NCBI RefSeq assembly: GCF_001613085.1
Contig: NZ_BDBR01000042.1
Span: 46,942-110,941 of the forward strand
DNA: 64,000 bases
From: Nocardia salmonicida NBRC 13393
GTDB taxonomy: Bacteria; Actinomycetota; Actinomycetes; Mycobacteriales; Mycobacteriaceae
Reading direction: 5' to 3'
Below are positions 57,965 through 64,000 of the stretch, in pieces. Numbering within the stretch: position 1 is the stretch's first letter; the number at the start of each line of letters is the position of its first letter. The translations under genes were made by a program, and so were the position numbers. The notes under the pieces are model-generated. The model was not told the origin of the DNA and did no database searches. It was given only the letters and a program-made list of their open reading frames with translations.

Positions 57965-58441
57965 TCAGGCGCCTGCCGGTGTGCGTGGTTCACGACGCGC
58001 CCACGCGCCGGGGTCGGCGACCAGCTCACCGATGAAATCGGGCAGTCGGTCGGCGGCGATATCGGCGATGGAGACGTTCTCCAGCACGGCCCGGATATTG
58101 ACCCGCAGCGCGATCCACACCTGCTGCAACGGTTCCGCCGCACCGGGATATCGGACGTCTTCGGGCCGCTGCCCGCGCACCGACGCCAGCGGCGACTCCA
58201 CCGCGCGGATCACATCGGCGACCGAGATCTCGGTCGCCGGCCTGCCGAGGCGATACCCGCCGTCGGGCCCTCGCCTGCTCAGCACGAGCTCGGCGCGACG
58301 CAGTTCGGCCAGCACCGTCTCCAGCACCTTCGGTGGGATCTGCGCGGCGGCGGCGATGGCCTCGGACTTGACGACTCCATCGGCCGCAGCGAGCTCGAGC
58401 AGCGTTCGCACCGCGTAATCGACCCTGGCGGTGATATGCAC
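57965..58441 (-). CDS. Rrf2 family transcriptional regulator without cysteines
   Basis: 158 residues. The Rrf2 winged helix is clear: ITARVDYAVRTLLELA at the start, then KSEAIAAAAQIPPKVLETV and GPDGGYRLGRP. There is no Cys residue, so the iron-sulfur or NO sensing of IscR/NsrR is excluded. GTG 58441 is seven bases after TAAGTT (58449-58454), a likely leaderless start. It could control the ABC exporter downstream of it on the same strand. Confidence 0.87.
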   Translation of the reverse strand: MHITARVDYAVRTLLELAAADGVVKSEAIAAAAQIPPKVLETVLAELRRAELVLSRRGPDGGYRLGRPATEISVADVIRAVESPLASVRGQRPEDVRYPGAAEPLQQVWIALRVNIRAVLENVSIADIAADRLPDFIGELVADPGAWARREPRTPAGA

Positions 58442-58524
58442 GGTGTCGAACTTACGCGGTGCTCCTGGCGGGAGCGGTCAGCGGCCGGAGGCGGTAGCGA
58501 AGCGTCACCACGCAGGCCGCCCGC

Positions 58525-59121
58525 TCACGCCGAATTGATACAGCCGGTCAGTACGCAGGTTGCCGCGTCGAGCAGAGTCCTCTCGACCATCTCGTCGGTG
58601 GCGCCCGGCGCCAGCTCCGAGGACAGCAGCGCCACCCCGAGCACCTCGATGGCGGCGGCGGCGCGCAGCATCGAGTCCTGGGTCGGGTCGGGTCCGGCCA
58701 GCCACAGCCGCAGCTCACGGGTGGGTTCCATCAGGTCGGGGTAGCGGTCGGCGATGGCGTTGACGATGGCCGCCGTATCGCGCACGCAGAGCGCGCCCGC
58801 GGCGCGGTGGCGGATCATGCCGCGCAGATAGGTGCGCAGGACCGCGCGGATACCCTCGTCGTCATAGGGCACGGCGTCGATGTCTTCGACGATGTCGCGC
58901 ATGTGATCGATGATCGGATCGATGATCGCGAGGAGCAGATCGAGCTTCGAAGCGTAGTGGTAATAGAGCGAAGCCTTCGTGATTCCCACCACATCCGCGA
59001 CCTCGCGCAAGCTCGTCTGCTCGAAACCCTTGGCGGCGAACAGCGCAACCGCGGCATCACGGATCGCCTGTTTGGTGCCCCCACCTGCGGTGACGGGTTC
59101 GGCGATGTCTCGGGCGGGCAT
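58525..59121 (-). CDS. TetR family regulator divergent from MMPL exporter
   Basis: 198 residues. The helix-turn-helix is SLREVADVVGITKASLYYHYASK. The C-terminal domain is AcrR-like and probably binds a hydrophobic ligand. GGGAGGA lies eight bases before the ATG at 59121. The divergent region contains two overlapping perfect palindromes (59197-59223), so it most likely represses the MMPL exporters and itself. Confidence 0.9.
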   Translation of the reverse strand: MPARDIAEPVTAGGGTKQAIRDAAVALFAAKGFEQTSLREVADVVGITKASLYYHYASKLDLLLAIIDPIIDHMRDIVEDIDAVPYDDEGIRAVLRTYLRGMIRHRAAGALCVRDTAAIVNAIADRYPDLMEPTRELRLWLAGPDPTQDSMLRAAAAIEVLGVALLSSELAPGATDEMVERTLLDAATCVLTGCINSA

Positions 59122-59196
59122 GGCGGCAATCCTCCCATGATTCGGTGTGACGGACCCGGAGCTCCCGATATCGAGGTTGCTCCTCCACTTATTCCC

Positions 59197-59223
59197 TAGG
59201 TAGTCTACCTACCGCACGGTAGG
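59197..59223. promoter_or_regulatory. Two overlapping palindromes, likely TetR operator
   Basis: TAGGTAG-T-CTACCTA at 59197-59211 and CCTACCGCACGGTAGG at 59208-59223 overlap by four bases. They lie about 76 bases before the TetR start and 100 bases before the MMPL start, in the divergent promoter area. Confidence 0.65.
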
Positions 59224-59322
59224 CAGAAAACGATGTTGTGGAGGCGGGTCCCGCAGGGGTGGCCCGCGAGTGCTGTCTACGAGCCATGCCACCCACCCGT
59301 TCTTCGCGCTAGGAGCACCCGC

Positions 59323-61617
59323 GTGTCCGTATACCTGTACAGATGGGGAAAGTTCGCTTTCCGCCGTAAATGGATTGTCTTGCCGGCCTGGCTACTGCTG
59401 TTCGTGCTGCTCGGCGGCCTCGGCGCCACGCTGAGCAAGCCGATGTCCAACGATTTCAGCATGCCCGAGCTCCCGTCGGCTCGCGCCAACGAGATCCTCG
59501 ACAAGCACTTCGAAGGCATGTCGAAGCAGTTCTCGATGGATGCCGTCACCGGTACCTACGTGATCGGCGCGCCGGAGGGGCAGAAGCTCACCGACCCGGC
59601 CAACCGGGCCGCGATCGAGGCGTTCATCGCCAAGCTCAACGACCTGTCGATCGTCGATCACGAGAAGAAGCTGACCAGCCCGGTCGCAGCCACCGAGGAG
59701 ATGGGCTGCCTCGCCGCCCCTGACCCGTCGAAGTGCTCGTCCGCCCCGCTCAACGTGCTGAGCGAGACCGCACCCGACACCGTCGGCGTGCTCAGCGTTC
59801 CGTTCACCATCAAGGCGGTCACCGATGTGACCGACACCGAGCGCGACGCCGCCTTCGACGTCGGTACCGAAGCCCGCAATGCCGGACTCACCGTCGAGCT
59901 CAGTGGCTCGATCGCGATGAAGCAGGAACAGCCGAGCGGCAAGTCCGAACTGATCGGCATGGGTGTGGCGCTGATCGTGATGGTGGTGGCCTTCGGCGCC
60001 ATCGTCGCCGCGGTCGTGCCCATCATCACCGCCATCGTCGGCCTCGGCGCGGCGACCTCGCTGATCATGCTCGGTACCTCGGTGATGGAGGTGCCCGGGT
60101 TCACCACCTTCCTGGCCTCGATGATCGGTATCGCGCTCTCGATCGACTACGCGCTGTTCATCGTCTCCCGGTACAAGCACGAACTGGCCGTGCGTGATTC
60201 GGCCGAAGAAGCCGCGGGCACCGCGCTCGGTACCGCCGGTTCGGCCGTGGTGTTCGCCGGTCTCACCGTCATCATCGCCCTCGGCGCGCTCGGCATCGTC
60301 GGCGTGGAGTTCCTGACCTTCATGGGTCTCGGTGGCGCCATCGCCGCCGCGTTCGCGGTGCTCACCGCCGTCACCCTGATGCCCGCGCTGATGGGTGCCT
60401 TCGGCAAGTCGCTGTTCAAGCCGAAGCTGCCGATCGTGGCACAGCACGATCCCGACGACGAGAACTCGATCACCAACGGTCAGCGTTTCGCCAAGCTGAT
60501 CGCCAAGGCGCCGTGGGTCGCGCTGATCCTGTCGGTGCTCGTACTCGGTGCGCTCGCCGCACCCGCCGCCGGTCTGAACCTGGGCCTGCCCGGTGACGAC
60601 AGCATGCCGAAGACCTCCACCATCCGTAAGGCCTACGACCTGCGGACCGAAGGCTTCGGCGAAGGCAGCAACGGCGTTCTCATGGTCGCCGCCGACCTGA
60701 GTGCGACGCCCGAGGCCGACCGTAAGGCCGCGGTCGGTGCGCTGCGTGCCAAGCTCGAGTCCTACGAGGGCATGGATTACGTCACCGAGCCGGTGTGGAG
60801 CAAGGACAACCAGGGCGCCATGCTCAACGGTGTCCCGAAGTCCGGTCCGAACAACCAGGACACCAAGGATCTGGTCGCCGAAGCACGTGGCGCGGAAGCG
60901 GATCTGAACGCGCAGTACGGCATGGCCTACGGCATCACCGGCACCACCGCCATCTACGCCGATGTCGATCACGTGCTGCTCAGCAAGATCCTGCCGTACC
61001 TGGCGATCGTGGCCGGTGCCGCGTTCATCCTGCTGATCCTGGTGTTCCGCTCGATCCTGGTCCCGCTCACCGCGGCGCTCGGCTTCCTGTTGTCGATGGG
61101 CGCCACCTTCGGCGCGACCGTGCTGATCTTCCAGCAGGGCAAGTTCGGCCTGATCGAGGATCCGCAGCCGCTGGTCAGCTTCCTGCCGATCATGTTGATC
61201 GGCTTGGTGTTCGGCTTGGCGATGGACTACCAGGTGTTCCTGGTGACCCGCATGCGCGAGGAATTCGTGCACGGCAAATCGCCCAAGGACGCGATGGTCT
61301 CCGGCTACCACCACGGTGCTCGCGTGGTGACCTCGGCCGCGATCATCATGATCTCGGTGTTCGGCTCCTTCATCCTGGAAACCGACGTCACCGCCAAGTC
61401 GTTCGGTTTCGCGCTGGCCGCCGGTGTGGCGATCGACGCGTTCATCGTCCGCATGATCGTCGTCCCCGCGCTGCTGGTGATCATGGGCAAGTGGGCCTGG
61501 TGGATGCCGAAGTGGCTCGACCGCGTCGTGCCCGATATCGACGTCGAAGGCGCGAAGCTCGAGCAGCTGCGCAACGAGACCGTCGAAACGGTGAAATACC
61601 CGGTTTCGGTCGGCTGA
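59323..61617 (+). CDS. MMPL family transporter
   Basis: 764 residues with 12 predicted membrane helices in two RND-type halves. Typical MMPL blocks are MIGIALSIDYALFIVSRYKHELA and GLVFGLAMDYQVFLVTRMREEF, given here in shortened form as GIALSIDYALFIVSRYK and LAMDYQVFLVTRMRE, both with the proton-relay Asp-Tyr pair. It exports lipids or drugs. GTG 59323 follows AGGAG by seven bases. A tandem paralogue follows after a terminator, and the TetR gene upstream is probably its repressor. Confidence 0.93.
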   Translation: MSVYLYRWGKFAFRRKWIVLPAWLLLFVLLGGLGATLSKPMSNDFSMPELPSARANEILDKHFEGMSKQFSMDAVTGTYVIGAPEGQKLTDPANRAAIEAFIAKLNDLSIVDHEKKLTSPVAATEEMGCLAAPDPSKCSSAPLNVLSETAPDTVGVLSVPFTIKAVTDVTDTERDAAFDVGTEARNAGLTVELSGSIAMKQEQPSGKSELIGMGVALIVMVVAFGAIVAAVVPIITAIVGLGAATSLIMLGTSVMEVPGFTTFLASMIGIALSIDYALFIVSRYKHELAVRDSAEEAAGTALGTAGSAVVFAGLTVIIALGALGIVGVEFLTFMGLGGAIAAAFAVLTAVTLMPALMGAFGKSLFKPKLPIVAQHDPDDENSITNGQRFAKLIAKAPWVALILSVLVLGALAAPAAGLNLGLPGDDSMPKTSTIRKAYDLRTEGFGEGSNGVLMVAADLSATPEADRKAAVGALRAKLESYEGMDYVTEPVWSKDNQGAMLNGVPKSGPNNQDTKDLVAEARGAEADLNAQYGMAYGITGTTAIYADVDHVLLSKILPYLAIVAGAAFILLILVFRSILVPLTAALGFLLSMGATFGATVLIFQQGKFGLIEDPQPLVSFLPIMLIGLVFGLAMDYQVFLVTRMREEFVHGKSPKDAMVSGYHHGARVVTSAAIIMISVFGSFILETDVTAKSFGFALAAGVAIDAFIVRMIVVPALLVIMGKWAWWMPKWLDRVVPDIDVEGAKLEQLRNETVETVKYPVSVG

Positions 61618-61631
61618 TCCGTCACTGAACC

Positions 61632-61671
61632 GAACGGCCCCGCAATCCGCTACTGGATTGCGGGGCCGTTC
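61632..61671 (+). terminator. Strong intrinsic terminator after first MMPL gene
   Basis: A 17-base perfect stem beginning GAACGGCCCCGC, loop GCTACT, followed by ATTTT. It separates the two MMPL genes into different transcripts or reduces read-through. Confidence 0.92.
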
Positions 61672-61794
61672 ATTTTCGGCATCCGCGCTGCACCGGTGCT
61701 TGATATCGCCGTTGCTGGGCACCAGACTCAGGGCTAGTTCGACCCGGCTATACCTCCGATCCGCGCTCTGCACCGATCCACGAGGAGAAGAACC

Positions 61795-64000
61795 GTGTCT
61801 GTCTATCTCTACCGGTGGGGCAAGCTGGCCTTCCGCCGCAAATGGATTGTGCTGCCCGTCTGGTTGCTGCTCTTCATGGTGCTCGCGGGGCTGGGATCCT
61901 CGTTGCAGAAGCCGATGACCGATGACTTCAGCATGCCGAACCTGCCCTCGGAACGGGCCACCGAAATCCTCGATAAGCACTTCCCCGGTATGTCAGAGGC
62001 TTTCGCGTTCGACGCCGTGACCGGCACCTACGTCGTGGGCGCGCCCGCGGGCCAGAAACTCACCGACCCGGCCAACCGGGCCGCGATCGACGAGCTGATC
62101 GGCAATCTCGAGCAACTCGACATCGTCGACCACGCCGAGCCGATCGTGAATCCGATCACCGCTACCGAGGAAATGGGTTGCCTCACAGGGCAACCCGATC
62201 CGTCGACATGCAGTGGCGCACCCCTGAATGTGCTGAACGAGACCGCACCCGAGACCGTCGCGTACTTCAGCGTCCCGTTCGCGATCACCGACTTCGCCGA
62301 CATCACCGCCGAGGAACGCGAGGCCGCCTACAACGCGGGCGACACCGCCCGCGCGGCCGGGCTGACGGTCGAGATCAGCGGCACCATCGCGATGGAACAG
62401 GAGATGCCGAGCGGCAAGTCCGAGATGATCGGTATGGCTGTGGCATTGGTGGTGATGATCGTGGCGTTCGGCGCGATCGTCGCCGCCTTCGTGCCGATCA
62501 TCACCGCGATCGTCGGACTCGGCGCGGCGACTTCGCTGATCTTCCTGTCGACGTCGGTGGTGTCGGTGCCGAGCTTCACCACATTCCTCGCCTCGATGAT
62601 CGGCATCGCGCTCTCGATCGACTACGCGCTGTTCATCGTCTCGCGCTACAAACATGAACTGGCGGTGCAGGATTCCGCCGAGGAAGCGGCGGGCTCGGCC
62701 TTGGGAACGGCGGGTTCGGCGGTGGTGTTCGCCGGGCTCACCGTCATCATCGCGCTGGTCGGGCTGAGCATCGTCGGGGTCAGATTCCTGACGTTCATGG
62801 GCCTGGGTGGCGCCATCGCCGCCGCGTTCGCCGTGCTCACTGCCATCACGCTGATGCCGGCACTGCTCGGCGCGTTCGGCAGGGCGCTGTTCAAGCCGAA
62901 GCTGCCGGTGATCGCCCAGCACGATCCCGAGGACGACAGCGTCGTCACCAACGGCACCCGCGTGGCCAGAGTGATCGCCAAATTCCCCGCGGTCACGATG
63001 ATCCTGGCCATTGTGGTGCTCGGCCTGCTCGCCGCACCGGCGCTGAACCTGAACCTCGGCCTGCCCGGCGAGGACAGCCTGCCCAAGTCGACCACCGTCC
63101 GTAAGGCCTACGACCTGCGCACCGAAGGCTTCGGCGAGGGCAGCAACGGTGTGCTCCAGGTGGCCGTCGACCTCAGCGAAACCCCCGTCGACCAGCGTCC
63201 GGCGGCGCTGAATGCCTTGCGCGTCAAGCTGCAGTCCTACCCCGACATGGATCTGGTCACCGAGCCGCAGATGAGCAAGGACGGTGCGGGTGCGCTGATC
63301 AACGGCATCCCCGAGACCGGACCCAATGCCCAGTCGACGAAGGATCTGGTGCAGTCGGCGCGCGCTGCGGAATCCGATCTGAACGAGCAGTACAACATGT
63401 CGTACGGCATCACCGGGACCACCGCCATCTACGCCGATATCGACCATGTACTGCTGAGCAAGATCGTTCCGTACATGGCGATCGTGGCAGGCGCGGCGTT
63501 CATCCTGCTGATCCTGGTGTTCCGCTCGATCCTGGTCCCGCTCACCGCCGCGCTCGGCTTCCTGTTGTCCATGGCGGCCACCTTCGGCGCGACGGTGCTG
63601 ATCTTCCAGGAGGGCGAGCTCGGGCTGATCAAGGATCCACATCCGCTGGTCAGCTTCCTACCGATCATGTTGATCGGCTTGGTATTCGGGTTGGCGATGG
63701 ACTACCAGGTGTTCCTGGTGACCCGCATGCGCGAGGAATACGTCCACGGCTCCGATCCCACCGATGCCGTGATCAAGGGCTATCACCACGGTGCGCGAGT
63801 GGTGACCTCGGCGGCGATCATCATGATCTCGGTGTTCGGTTCGTTCCTGCTGGAATCCGACGTCACCGCCAAGTCGATGGGCTTCGCGCTGGCGGCGGGC
63901 GTGGCCTTGGACGCGTTCGTCGTCCGGATGGTGCTCATTCCCGCTTTGCTTGTGCTGCTGGGCAAGTGGGCGTGGTGGATGCCGAAGTGGCTGGACCGGA
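61795..64000 (+). CDS. MMPL family transporter, tandem paralogue, 3' end cut by window
   Basis: 735 residues are visible, nearly the whole protein. It is collinear with the first MMPL gene from VYLYRWGKLAFRRKWIV to KWAWWMPKWLDR, with the same Asp-Tyr motifs (LSIDYALFIVSRYKHEL and LAMDYQVFLVTRMRE). Long stretches of DNA are nearly identical, for example around 63510-63600 and 61030-61120, so the copies arose by duplication. GTG 61795 follows GAGGAG by seven bases. No second TetR gene is visible. Confidence 0.93.
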   Translation, partial: MSVYLYRWGKLAFRRKWIVLPVWLLLFMVLAGLGSSLQKPMTDDFSMPNLPSERATEILDKHFPGMSEAFAFDAVTGTYVVGAPAGQKLTDPANRAAIDELIGNLEQLDIVDHAEPIVNPITATEEMGCLTGQPDPSTCSGAPLNVLNETAPETVAYFSVPFAITDFADITAEEREAAYNAGDTARAAGLTVEISGTIAMEQEMPSGKSEMIGMAVALVVMIVAFGAIVAAFVPIITAIVGLGAATSLIFLSTSVVSVPSFTTFLASMIGIALSIDYALFIVSRYKHELAVQDSAEEAAGSALGTAGSAVVFAGLTVIIALVGLSIVGVRFLTFMGLGGAIAAAFAVLTAITLMPALLGAFGRALFKPKLPVIAQHDPEDDSVVTNGTRVARVIAKFPAVTMILAIVVLGLLAAPALNLNLGLPGEDSLPKSTTVRKAYDLRTEGFGEGSNGVLQVAVDLSETPVDQRPAALNALRVKLQSYPDMDLVTEPQMSKDGAGALINGIPETGPNAQSTKDLVQSARAAESDLNEQYNMSYGITGTTAIYADIDHVLLSKIVPYMAIVAGAAFILLILVFRSILVPLTAALGFLLSMAATFGATVLIFQEGELGLIKDPHPLVSFLPIMLIGLVFGLAMDYQVFLVTRMREEYVHGSDPTDAVIKGYHHGARVVTSAAIIMISVFGSFLLESDVTAKSMGFALAAGVALDAFVVRMVLIPALLVLLGKWAWWMPKWLDR

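Noticed and set aside
59392..61980. 862-codon open frame on the minus strand
   Set aside because: Antisense to the MMPL gene, rich in His, Asp and Gln; a mirror of the real gene. The similar frame at 61993-63642 opposite the second copy only repeats the effect.
1..64000. Prophage, plasmid or integrative element
   Set aside because: No integrase, transposase, relaxase, phage structural gene or att-like tRNA duplication was seen; the tRNA-Ser gene is intact and not flanked by a repeat.

Overview
The window comes from a high-GC, mycolic-acid-type actinomycete, most likely Nocardia or a close relative. Third codon positions are strongly G/C and GTG starts are common. Many genes appear leaderless, with a TANNNT box 6-9 bases before the start codon. 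The gene content includes MMPL exporters, a PknK-like kinase, a WS/DGAT-like protein, orphan DUF397 and DUF5994 proteins. Part of the order (recR-ybaB ... SRPBCC, FAD oxidoreductase, CFA-type methyltransferase ... dnaX ... aspartate aminotransferase, SRP RNA) matches, from memory, the M. tuberculosis Rv3715c-Rv3722c block with extra genes inserted. I see no integrase, transposase, phage genes or CRISPR array.

Region by region. 1-10 kb: a truncated BASS transporter, then a minus-strand operon of two transglutaminase-like proteins, a fused circularly permuted ATP-grasp/alpha-E protein and a zinc peptidase, which looks like a peptide ligation or modification system. 10-17 kb: a hypothetical protein, recR, ybaB, a secreted protein, a MerR/VOC pair, an SRPBCC protein, and an FAD oxidoreductase/CFA-type methyltransferase pair for lipid tailoring. 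17-26 kb: PknK-like kinase, phytase-like secreted protein, cupin, fadB and fadA. 26-35 kb: dnaX, an unknown protein, an orphan ammonium transporter, two tandem membrane zinc metallopeptidases and a DUF2207 protein. 35-41 kb: a ROK regulator preceded by a small leaderless Cys-containing leader ORF and an intrinsic terminator, a secreted hydrophobic protein, a HhH-GPD repair protein, a methyltransferase, aspartate aminotransferase and the SRP RNA. 41-49 kb: TetR, membrane proteins, tRNA-Ser(GGA), ThrE-like exporter, two XRE regulators, a WS/DGAT-like protein and DUF397. 49-54 kb: DUF309, gluQ, RDD, DUF4190, yhhQ and tgt, a queuosine salvage and glutamylation group. 54-64 kb: a heterodimeric ABC exporter, an Rrf2 regulator, a TetR regulator with an operator-rich divergent region, and two tandem MMPL exporters, the second cut by the window edge.

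The most notable non-genic signals are the probable cysteine-responsive attenuator ahead of the ROK (CysR-like) regulator, seven exact DnaA boxes in three clusters far from any visible oriC, a dispersed intergenic repeat (42 of 46 bases shared between two copies 35 kb apart), a CRP-type palindrome near dnaX, and a GlnR-like box before amt.
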